Shown in pieces: positions 44,053-53,382 of a DNA stretch of 64,000 bases. The notes beneath the pieces are model-generated. The model saw only the letters and a list, made by a program, of their open reading frames with translations. It was not told the origin of the DNA and did no database searches. The stretch is from Hordeum vulgare subsp. vulgare. Taxonomy: Eukaryota > Streptophyta > Magnoliopsida > Poales > Poaceae. Location of the stretch: NCBI RefSeq assembly GCF_904849725.1, contig NC_058524.1, positions 552,423,763 to 552,487,762 of the forward strand. Reading direction: 5' to 3'. Positions within the stretch are counted from its first letter, which is position 1; each line of letters starts with the position of its first letter. A program made the position numbers and the translations under genes.

Positions 44053-44440
44053 CCTAACTAGCTAACCTAATTAGTCTAATAATCTGACCAAATAAACTAA
44101 CTAAATTACCGTATATATAATAAAAAACTAACCTAATAAACTAACTAAAGTAATTAACTTTTTTAAAAAGAAAAAGAAGAAGAACTCAACTCACCACGGT
44201 GGATGACGGCAGGGGCGGCGGCGGCGGTGGAGGACGACGGCAGGGGGCAGGGGGCGCGCGGCAGGGGGCTCGCTGTGGGGGTGGGTCACCGCGGGGAGGG
44301 GCTCGCCGTGGGGGGGGGGGGCTCGCCGTGGGGAGGGGCTCTCGCGGGGAGGGGGTCGCCGTGGAGAGAGATAGTGAGCGAGTGGACGGGGGGAGAGAGA
44401 GACAGTGAGGACGAGGGGGTTAACGGCCGTTATAGGGCGA
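44053..44440. other. AT-rich then GC-rich non-coding stretch near the right CACTA end
   Basis: 44053-44170 is AT-rich with repeated 'aacctaactaa' words. 44195-44440 is GC-rich with GGC and GGGG runs (ggcggcggcggtgg, ggggggggg at about 44312). No gene is supported. Confidence 0.6.
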
Positions 44441-44749
44441 CCCCTTTGCCGTCCGCCCCCCGACGGCAAAGGGCGCCACGACAGACAACAAAGGCCCGCG
44501 GACGGCAAAGGACCCCGGATTTCGTACATGGCAGGCATGGGACCCACCCGTCCTCTTTGCCGTCTGCCCTGGGTCTCTTTGCCGTCCGCTGGCAGACGGC
44601 AAAGGGCCGACACATGGCAAATAGTATTTTTGCCATGTGTCAGTCCTTTGCCGTCTGCCTTCTTTCAACTAATGGCAAAGAGGGTCTTTGCCGTCAGCCC
44701 GCAGACGGCAAAGAACTGGCTGACGACAAAGAACTGGATTCCGGTAGTG
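44441..44749. repeat. Right terminal and subterminal repeats of the CACTA element
   Basis: About ten copies of TTTGCCGTC(T/C)GCC or its complement in both directions, such as the near-palindrome ctttgccgtccgctggcagacggcaaag at 44577-44604, plus an inverted pair at 44610-44641 (acacatggcaaatag..tttttgccatgtgtc). It ends GGTAGTG. Confidence 0.87.
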
Positions 44750-45482
44750 AATGGAGCGTGCAAGTGACTTGTTGGAGATCATACATACTGATGTGTGCGG
44801 TCCAATGAGTGTGGAGGCGCGCGGCGGATATCATTATTTTCCCACCTTCACTGATGATTTGAGTAGGTATGGATATATCTACTTGATGAAACACAAGTCT
44901 GAAACGTTTGAGAAGTTCAAGCAATTTCAGAGTGAAGTTGAAAATCATCATAACAAGAAGATCAAGTTCCTACGTTCTGATCGAGGGGGCGAATATCTGA
45001 GTTTTGAGTTTGGTGCTCACTTAAGACAATGTGGAATCGTTTCACAGTTGACACCGCCTAGAACACCACAACGTAATGGTGTGTCCGAACGATGTAATCG
45101 TACTTTGTTAGATATGGTGCGATCTATGATGTCTCTCGCCGATTTGCCATTATCATTTTGGGGTTATGCATTAGAGACAAATGCATTCACCTTAAATAGG
45201 GCACCATCAAAATCCGTTGAGACGACACCATATGAGCTATGGTATGGCAAGAGGCCAAAGTTGTCGTTTCTTAAAGTTTGGGGATGCGATGCTTATGTCA
45301 AAAAGCTTCATCCTGAAAAGCTGGAACACAAAGCAGAAAAGTGCGTCTTCATAGGTTACCCAAAGGAGACAGTTGGGTACACCTTCTATCTCAGTTCCGA
45401 GGGAAAAGTGTTTGTTGCTAAGAACAGAGCTTTTCTTGAGAAAGAGTTTCTCTCGAAACAATTGAGTGGGAGTAAGATATAA
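44750..45482 (+). pseudogene. Integrase core of the copia element, right of the CACTA insertion
   Basis: Continues the 31690-31847 coding part in frame after the AAT duplication. Core motifs: IIHTDVCGPM (first Asp), IKFLRSDRGGEYLS (second Asp), TPQRNGVSERCNRTLLDMVR (Glu; usual Arg before Asn is Cys), and further WGYALETNAFTLNRAPSKSV. TAA at 45481-45483 ends this frame, and the frame runs on into the linker before reverse transcriptase. Confidence 0.88.
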
Positions 45483-47258
45483 CTTGATGAGGTTGTAGAA
45501 CCTCTGCTCCCTCTAGATGGTGGTGCAGGGCAAGGGGAAACCTTTGTCGAGGCGACACCCGTTGAGGAGGAAGCTAATGACGATGATCATGAAGCTTCAG
45601 ATCAAGTTACTATCATACCTCATAGGTCAACAAGATCACGTACTGCTCCTCAGTGGTACGGTAGTCCTGTCTTATCTATCATGTTGTTAGAGAACAATGA
45701 ACCTGCGAATTATGAAAAAGCAATGGTGGGCCCGGATTCCAACAAATGGCTGGAGGCTATGAAGTCTGAGGTATGATCTATGTATGAAAACAAAGTGTGG
45801 ACTTTGGAAGTATTACCTGAAGGTCGCAAGGCTATTCAGAACAAATGGATCTTTAAGAAGAAGACGGATGCGGACGGTAATGTGACCATTTATTAAGCTC
45901 GACTTGTGGCAAAGGGTTTTTCACAAGTTCAAGGAGTTGACTACGATGAGACGTTCTCACCGGTAGTGATGCTTAAGTCCGTCCGAATCATGTTAGCAAT
46001 AGCTGCATTTTTCGATTATGAAATCTGGCAGATGGATGTCAAAACGGCGTTCCTTAACGGTTTTCTTAAAGAAGAGTTGTATATGATGCAACCCGAAGGT
46101 TTTGTCGATCCAAAGAATGCTAACAAAGTGTGCAAGCTCCATTGATCCATTTATGGATTGGTGCAAGTATCTCGGAGTTGGAATAAGCTCTTTGATGAGG
46201 TGATCAAAGCATTTGGGTTTATACAAGTTGTTGGAGAATCTTGTATTTACAAGTAAGTGAGTGGGAGCTCTGTAGCGTTTCTAGTATTATATGTGGATGA
46301 CATATTGCTGATTGGAAACAATGTGGAGTTTTTAGAGAGCGTAAAAGATAACTTGAATAAATGTTTTTCAATGAAAGACCTAGGAGAAGCTACTTACATA
46401 TTAGGCATTAAGATCTATAGGGATAGATCGAGGCGCCTCATAGGACTTTCACAAAGCACATACCTTGATAAAGTTTTGAAGAAGTTCAAAATGGATCAGT
46501 CCAAGAAGGGGTTCTTGCCAGTATTACAAGGTATAAAGTTGAGTAAGACTCAGTGTCCAGTAACTGCGGAAGATAGAGAAAATATGAGTACCATCCCCTA
46601 TGCTTCAGCAATAGGGTCTATCATGTATGCAATGCTGTGCACTAGACCGGACGTCAGCGTGGCCATAAGTATGGCAAGCAGGTTTCAAAGTAATCCAGGA
46701 GTGGATCACTGGACGGGGGTCAAGAATATTCCGAAGTACCTGAAAAGGACTAAGGAAATGTTTCTCGTTTATGGAGGGGATGAAAAGCTCGTCATAAAGG
46801 GTTACGTTGATGCAAGCTTGGACACTGATCCAGATGACTCTAAGTCTCAAACCGGATACATATTTGTTCTTAATAGGGGTGCGGTAAGCTGGTACATCGT
46901 AGAAGATTCTACATGTGAGGCGGAGTACATGGATGCCTCGGAGGCAGCTAAGGAGGGTGTCTGGATGAAGCAGTTCATGAAGGATCTTGGAGTTGTGCCA
47001 ATCGCACTAAATCAAATAACTCTGTTCTGTGACAACACTGGTGCCATTGCTTTCGGAAAGGAACTAAGGTTTCACAAGAAGACCAGATACATCAAACGAC
47101 GCTTCAACCTCATCCGCGACTACGTCGAAGGAGAGGACGTAAATATTTGCAAAGTGCACACGGATCTGAATGTAGCAGATCCGCTGACTAAACCTCTTCC
47201 ACGAGCGAAGAATGATCAATACCAGAACTGTATGGGTGTTCGATTCATTCCAATGTAA
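45483..47258 (+). pseudogene. Reverse transcriptase and RNase H of the copia element
   Basis: Readable Ty1/copia RT with stops. The linker has PHRSTRSRTAPQWYG. RT begins NKWLEAMKSEV (TGA at 45775), then NKWIFKKKTDADG (TAA near 45895), ARLVAKGFSQVQGVDYDETF, QMDVKTAFLNGFLKEELYMM (TGA at 46144) and TAA at 46254. From 46257 it is open: catalytic FLVLYVDDILLIGN, then RNase H with GYVDASLDTDPDDSKSQTGY, STCEAEYMDASEAAKEGVWM, LFCDNTGAIAFGKEL and the conserved tail NVADPLTKPLPRAK to the end at 47258. The polypurine tract (caactgggagac) follows before the LTR at 47310. Five stops make it inactive. Confidence 0.9.
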
Positions 47259-47309
47259 ATCACATAGCGATGTGAGACTAGATTATTGACTCTAGTGCAA
47301 CTGGGAGAC

Positions 47310-49113
47310 TGTTGGAAATATGCCCTAGAGCCAATGATAAAATAGTTATTATTATATTTCCTGTTTCAAGATAATCGTTTATTATCCATGCTATAATTGT
47401 ATTGAATGAAAGCATAGATACATGTGTGGATATATAGACTAAACAATGTCCCTAGTAAGCCTCTAGTTGGCTAGCTAGTTGATCAAGGATGGTTAAGGTT
47501 TTCTGACCATATGCAAGTGTTTTCACTTGATAACTGGATCACATCATTAGGAGAATGATGTGATGTACAAGACCCAAACTATGAACGTAGCATGTGATCG
47601 TGTCATTTTGTTGCTATTGTTTTCTGTGTGTTAAGTATTCATTCCTATGACCATGAGATCATGTAACTCACTGACACTGGAGGAATACCTTGTGTGTATC
47701 AAACATCACAACGTTACTGGGTGACTATAAAGGTGCTCTACAGGTATCTTCGAAGGCGTCCGTTGAGTTAGCATGGATCAAGACTGGGATTTGTCACTCC
47801 GTGTGATGGAGAGGTATCTCGGGGCCCACTCAGTAATACAACATCACATATAAGACTTGCAAGCAATGTGACTCAAGCGTAAGTCACGGGATCTTGTATT
47901 ATGGAACGAGTAAAGAGACTTGCCGGTAATGAGATTGAAATAGGTATAGAGATACCGACGATCAAATCTCGGGCAAGTAACATACCGAAGGACAAAGGGA
48001 ATGTTATACGGGATTATATGAATCCTTGGCACGGAGGTTCAACCGATAAGATCTTCGTAGAATATGTAGGATCCAATATGGACATCCAAGTCCCGCTATT
48101 GGATATTGACCGGGGAGTGTCTCGGCTCATGTCTACATAGTTCTCGGACCCGCAGGGTCTGCACACTTAAGGTTCAGTGATGTTTTAGTATAGTTGAGTT
48201 ATAGGTGTTAGTAACCGAAGGTTGTTCGGTGTCCCAGATGAGATCACGGACATCACGAGGGTTTCCGGAATGTTTCTGGAATGTTCTAGAAACGAAGAAT
48301 GATATATAGGATGGTTTCATTTGGTCACCGGAAAGATTTCGGGCATTACCGGGAGTGTATTGGAGTGACGAATGGGTTCTGGGTTTTCACCGGGAGGGGC
48401 CCACCCACCCGGAAGTGAGCACAATAGCCCTTGGGTGGCGCACCAGCCCTTAGTGGGCTGGTGAGGCCAGCCCAAGTGGGCTATGGCGCCACAAGGAGAA
48501 AAACCAAAGAAAAGAAAAAAAAGGGGAGGTGGGAAGGAAGGAGGGGACTCCTCCTTCCCTAAACTGAATTGGGGTGGGAGCCCACCTCCTCCTCTCTCAG
48601 CCGGCGTCCTTGGGGATCCCTTGATACCCAAGGCTAGCCCCTCCCCTCCTCCTATATATACTAGACGTTTTAGGGTTTTGAGACACAACTTTGCCACATG
48701 CAACTCAAACCTATACCTTGTAGTTCTTTCTCTAGATCGTATTTCTGCGGAGCTCGGGCGGAGCCCTGCAGGAATAGATCATCACCATCACCGGCGCGTC
48801 GTCACGCTGCGGGAGAACTCATTTACTTCCCCGTCTCTCTTTCTTGATCAAGAAGGCAGAGATCGTCATCAAGCTATACGTGTGCTGAACGCGGATGTGC
48901 CGTCCGTTTGATGCTAGATCGGGACGGATCATGGGACGACGATGATTTGAATCATGAAGTTGTACCACTACATCAACCGCATTTCTTAATGCTTCCCGCT
49001 TAGCGATCTACAAGGGTATGTGGATCCGATCTCCCTCTCGTAGATGAACATCACCATGATAGGTCTTCGTGTGCGTAGGAATTTTTTTCTTTCCCATGCA
49101 ACGTTCCCCAACA
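47310..49113 (+). repeat. Complete copia LTR (1804 bp), shared by two tandem internal regions
   Basis: TGTTGGAAATATGCCC to cgttccccaaca. It serves as 3' LTR of the copy on its left. Instead of a target duplication, its right side is directly followed by the primer site and leader of another copy. Confidence 0.93.
48653..48660 (+). promoter_or_regulatory. TATA box of the copia 3' LTR
   Basis: TATATATA followed by ctagacgttttaggg, the same context as 28660. Confidence 0.65.
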
Positions 49114-50068
49114 GTGGCATCATGAGCTAGGTTCACGCGTAGATGTAATCTCGAGTAGAAACAAAAGTTTTTGTGGGCGTAGATGTTCGATTTGCTACCC
49201 ACCTTAGTCTTTTCTCGATTCGGCGGTATTGTTGGATTGAAGCGGCCCGGACCAACATTACTCGTATGCTTACGAGAGACCGGTTTCATCCACCAACATG
49301 CAACTCATTGCATAAAGATGACTGGCGGGTGTCGGTTTCTTCAACTTTAGTTGAATTGGATTTTACGGAGGTGGTCCTTGGAGAGAGGTTAAATAGCAAT
49401 TTGCACATCTTCATTGTGGTTTTTGCGTATGTAAGATGCGATCATACTAGATACCCATAGGAGCCACGTAAAACATGCAACAACAAATTAGAGGACGTCT
49501 AACTTGTTTTTGTAGGGTATGCTTGTGATGTGATATGGCCAAAGACATGATGTGATATATTGGATGTATGAGATGATCATGTTGTAATAGTTAATATCGA
49601 CTTGCACGTCGATGCTACGGCAACCGGTAGGTGCCATAGGGTTGTCTTTAAACTAACGTTTGTGTTTGTAGATGCGTTTATTATATTGCTAGGTTGTAGC
49701 TTTAGTAGTAATAGTATAAATAGCATGACAACCTCGATGGCGGCATGATGATGGAGATCATTGTGTGGCGCCGGTGACAAGAAGATCATGCCGGTGCTTT
49801 GGTGATAGAGATCAAGAAGCACAAGATCATGGCCATATCATGTCACTTATAAATTGCATGTGATGTTAATCCTTTTATGCACCTTATCTTGCTTAGAACG
49901 ACGATAGCATTATAAGGTGATCGCTCACTAAAATTGCAAGATAAAATTGTGTTCTCCCCGACTGTGCACTATTGCGATAGTTCGTCGTTTTGAGACACCA
50001 CGTGATGATCAGGTGTGATAGACTCAACGTTCACATACAACGGGTGCAAAATAGTTGCACACGTGGAA
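49114..50068 (+). other. Second copy of the copia primer site and leader
   Basis: TGGCATCATGAGCTAGG at 49115, then colinear with 29134-30088 (for example gcggtattgttggattgaagcggcccgg). It ends at 50068 before gag is reached, where an Athila-type LTR fragment begins. Confidence 0.88.
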
Positions 50069-51393
50069 TGTCAGTTTCTGTCTGCTGATGTTTGTGAATT
50101 GCAGGTTTATACCCATATTTACAATGCTCAAAAAATTCCACAAAAAATATATAAAAAATCAGCGTTCCAGAAGACTCGAGATGACCGAAGGAGGGCCAGA
50201 GGGGGCCACCAGGCCACCTAAAGGCCTGGTGTCGCGGCCTGCGCACTGGCCGCGCGAGGAGGTCGCGTGGGTGGGGCCCACCCCCTATGGTGCCCTACCT
50301 TGGCTCCTATTTTAACCCCGTGGAGGAAACCCTGATTCTGGAACTCTTTTATCCAAAAGCAATTCTGATCTCTGCCGCCATCGCCAACAAGTTTTGGGGG
50401 ACCAGAATTCCTGTGCCAACACCGTGCCGGGATGGGGAAGTGCCCCCGAATTCATCTCCATCGACATTGCTTCCTACCTTCATGAAGCGGGAGTAGTTCC
50501 TCCTGGGGGCTGAGGTCTTCTACAGTTACTATGTGGTTAATTCTATCTTCCATGACGTGATCTTGATTGTGATCATAGGCTATGTTAACCTAGGGTGATC
50601 CCATGATGTTTCCCCTTCTTCTATGTATTGGATTGATGTACTCACTTGATCTTATCTAGTATAATCCCCGAGACCATGATGAAGGCGGTCTATTGGACAT
50701 GGATTAGAAGAATATTTTCATGAGTGATTTCCTCTTTTGTGAATTCATTGAAGATTGAGAGTCTCTTGGTGCTTGTCTTTGACTATCCTTGAGATACATT
50801 GTTGTGATTGTGGTACTCTCTTTGGATGGCCGTGATGACATTGGGAAATCCATAGATGAGAACTACGAACTCTGAGGTGTGATTTTGTAGCCCTACATAA
50901 TTCTCGTCCTCTCTTGATCACAAAGGAACGACCTCCGAGTACGTCACCATTGCATGTTTTAGTGGAAGTATCATATGATTAGACTATGTTAATGTTGTTG
51001 GGAGTTGCCACTAGAGAAAGTATGAAGCCTAGGCCTTGTTTCTCATCATTGTTACAATGTTTATGCTCACTTTTGTCACTTGCTACCTTGCTGTAATTTT
51101 TATTACAGATTTATATTACCTTGCTTTGCCACACCTATCACCCATATTTTACCATCTCTTCGCTGAACTAGTGCACCTATACAATTTACCATTTTATTAG
51201 GTGTGTTGGGGACACAAGAAACTTCTTGTTTCTTAATTGCAGGGTTTCTTAAGAGAGACCATCCTCAACCTCTACTTCCGTGAGTTCGATAAACCTTAGG
51301 CCATCCACTTGAGGGAAATTGCTGCTATCCTACAAACCTCTACGCTTGGAGGCCCAACATAGTCTACAAGAATAGAAGCGTGCGTAGACATCA
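50069..51393 (+). mobile_element. Athila-type LTR, truncated at its 5' end, without an internal region
   Basis: Typical order: 'tgtcagtttctgtctgctgatg', ttccacaaaaaatatataaa, GC-rich block ggccaccaggccacc, 'ctcttcgctgaactagtgcacc', 'gtgttggggacacaagaaac', cttggaggcccaacatag, end gtagacatca. LTRs of this type usually start TGATACG some 150 bases earlier, so the left end is probably lost. The five bases before (TGGAA) and after (ACGGT) do not match, so it is not a clean solo LTR. Confidence 0.7.
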
Positions 51394-52078
51394 ACGGTCA
51401 CAACGCAATGGACCACCATGCTAGCGCTTGTAGCTGCATTCGTCCCTCCTGCTCCAGATCGGGAATATGGGGTGGCATGAGCACATCGGAGGGGGTGGGA
51501 AGGATGGCTAGCACCGCCGCTCCCCCTGGACTGCGTGCTCCTTTTCGTCGATGCCATCGGGGGTCCCCTCCAGCTTTCACATTTCCAGGTCACCAGCATG
51601 GCGGATTTCATATTCGGGTGCCCCATGCACATGACCAACGGGGTTGACGTGTGGTCCTACAACAGAAATTGATCACAGCAATAAGAACGGTCCATTTCAT
51701 CTATGCTGAAAGGGGAACAAAAATGTAGGTACCGGTTGACATGCAGCCGCTGGTGGTGTCACCAAGAGCGTGCACATGGAAGCCGCGATGCCCTTCCTTG
51801 AGTCATGGCATGATAGTCAAAGATCACTTCTATGCTGCCGATTAGATTTGGTTGCGGCCTTCGATTTTGGTATAACACAAATCTCGTAGATGCATTTATG
51901 ATTCAATTTCAGGCCAAAGATACCGAGGCCAACCTGCTATAATCGTTTGTATTGAATCAAAACAAAGCTATAATACTATTCCCTTACGAATTCCACTGAG
52001 TGTTACTGTCTTGTGCGTATTCAGTTTCCCTTATTAGTCAAGGTTATAGTAATGTAATTGATGAGTTATGCATGCGTG
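51394..52078. other. Unassigned stretch, probably left remains of a CACTA element
   Basis: No gene or known repeat recognised. Open frames of up to 102 residues occur on the minus strand (51638-51330, spanning the LTR edge), without family resemblance. It precedes CACTA-type Ulp1 exons and may belong to that element. Confidence 0.4.
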
Positions 52079-52081
52079 CAG

Positions 52082-52804
52082 AACTTCCACTATATTATCC
52101 TAGATATTAAGCTTGAGCAGGGACTAGTAACTGTCTTAGACTCGAGACGAAAAGATCCCAAGGAGTATGCGGACATGACTGAAATTCTACAGAAGTAAGT
52201 TAAATCGATCATTATCGCACAATATCGACAACTTTGTTCATTTCCTGAGATCAAGTAATTGTTTTCTTTCTCATGCAGGGTTTGGAAAAAATTCACCTCA
52301 AAAACTACGGGACTGCCGAAGAAGCTGCAATTTAGACACCCGAAAGTAAGTACTATAGTAGCATGTTAAACGCATCTCCTAGTGATTCAAGCGCTAGTTT
52401 CATCAATATCATTTAGCATGCTTGCTAACTATCAGTTTGATTGACCTCTATTTCTTGTAAAGTGGTTGTGGCAGGAACCAGGGAATGATTACTGTGGATA
52501 CTACATTTGCGAGTCCATCCGCCACACGACCTATGAGCGGGGCTACTCTAACAAACAATATGAAGTGCGTAAATAATAATATTCACAATTTTGTTTTATT
52601 ACCAACATTTGTGTTCAGTTTCATTTATTCATATATATGTATTGACCCCCTTCTTCAAATTAGATATTTAGGATGCGGAATGAACTCCTACCAGCAGATC
52701 GTATGCGAGGAATTCAAGAGGAATTGGTGGCATTCTTTCTTGACCACGTGATCGCTAAAAACGGAGAATACCATGTGAACCCTAATCATTTGAATTGTAA
52801 TTAG
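52082..52804 (+). pseudogene. Ulp1/C48 cysteine protease exons of a CACTA element (fragment)
   Basis: Four exons with matching phases: 52082-52194, 52279-52345, 52463-52564, 52664-52804 (TAG). They give YIILDIKLEQGLVTVLDSRR, DPKEYADMTEIL, VWKKFTSKTTGLPKKL, then WLWQEPGNDYCGYYICESIR and MRNELLPADRM. Gln and Cys (Q-x6-C) fit the C-terminal half of the Ulp1 catalytic site, with Asp in LDSRR. The His part and everything upstream is missing. Such protease genes are the known second gene in many plant CACTA elements. Exon joins are GT-AG (acceptors gtgcag, catgcag, tgtaaag, aattag). As a truncated gene it is without function. Confidence 0.75.
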
Positions 52805-53158
52805 GAAATTATATTGTAAGAGATAATTATATTCTATATATGTAGCCAGTAGCATCGGATAGATATATGAGAACTTGTTGTTCGACCAATCTCTCAGAGA
52901 AGGAGAGGTGGTCGATATAACTTCTCTTTGTATGCATATGTTCATGATGATCTTCTATTTCCTTCATTTTCTTACTAGCTAGCATGTCTAGTCCTCTTTA
53001 TACGCATAGTATGTAGCGTCGACAAAGCAAGGAGATAAGAGAGGACACTTCTCTCTATTAATTAGCTAGCTAACATAATACATGAAACACCTAAATTAAC
53101 CCCGAAACCCCCTAACCCCCCTTTCAAAAAAAAACAAAAACCCCAGCACCTGAAATGC
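52805..53158. other. AT-rich non-coding stretch after the Ulp1 exons
   Basis: No gene seen. It contains 'ttagctagctaac' near 53063 and C-rich/A-rich runs (ccccctttcaaaaaaaaac) near 53117. It joins the subterminal region. Confidence 0.5.
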
Positions 53159-53382
53159 TGACGCGTGGATGCCTATTGGTCTCGGTTGGTGCCACCAACC
53201 GGGACCAAAGGGCCTCCTGCCTGGGCTCGCTGCACCGGCCACGTGTAGGCCCATCTGTCCCGGTTTATGTAAGAACCGGGACTAAAGGTCAAGGGCATTA
53301 GTAACGACCTTTTTGTCCCGGTTCTGAAACCGGGACAGAATGCCCTTACGAACCGGGACAGAAGGCCCTTTTTCTACTAGTG
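53159..53382. repeat. Right terminus of the second CACTA element (subterminal tcccggtt repeats)
   Basis: Ends ctttttctactagtg at 53382, inverse of CACTAGTAGAAAAAG, the common start of Caspar-type Triticeae CACTA elements. Inside are seven copies of cccggtt/aaccggg in both directions, including ggttggtgccaccaacc. The left terminus is not found. Confidence 0.85.

Larger units (their letters stand above)
31848..44749 (-). mobile_element. CACTA (En/Spm) DNA transposon, 12,902 bp, with two minus-strand genes
   Basis: The left end begins CACTACTCAAATTCAG. The right end is GGTAGTG, read inverted as CACTACCGGAATCCAG, about 12 of 16 matching. The flanks AAT (31845-31847 and 44750-44752) are the 3-bp duplication CACTA elements make. 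Deleting the element and one AAT restores the copia integrase frame exactly. Inside are subterminal TTTGCCGTCTGCC repeats at both ends, 700-bp tandem repeats, a Ptta/En/Spm-type gene, a TnpD-like transposase gene, a foldback, a G-rich minisatellite and a pyrimidine tract. Both genes read on the minus strand, so the right end is the promoter end. Confidence 0.95.
28237..50068 (+). mobile_element. Angela/BARE-like copia element, split by a CACTA transposon and followed by a second leader copy
   Basis: Order: right part of the 5' LTR (28237-29133), primer site, leader, gag, protease, integrase (interrupted 31848-44749), reverse transcriptase, RNase H, 3' LTR (47310-49113), then a second internal leader (49114-50068). 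The domain order protease-integrase-RT-RNase H is that of Ty1/copia. Comparable LTR parts differ by roughly 7-8% by eye, so this is an older insertion than the Tat element. Genes carry about ten stops. Confidence 0.88.

Noticed and set aside
43301..44065. 254-codon plus frame and its shifted sisters (poly-Leu/Phe/Ser)
   Set aside because: Runs through the G-rich minisatellite and the CTT tract; artefact of composition.
50069..51393. Clean solo LTR
   Set aside because: Left end lacks the usual start and the flanking five bases do not match.
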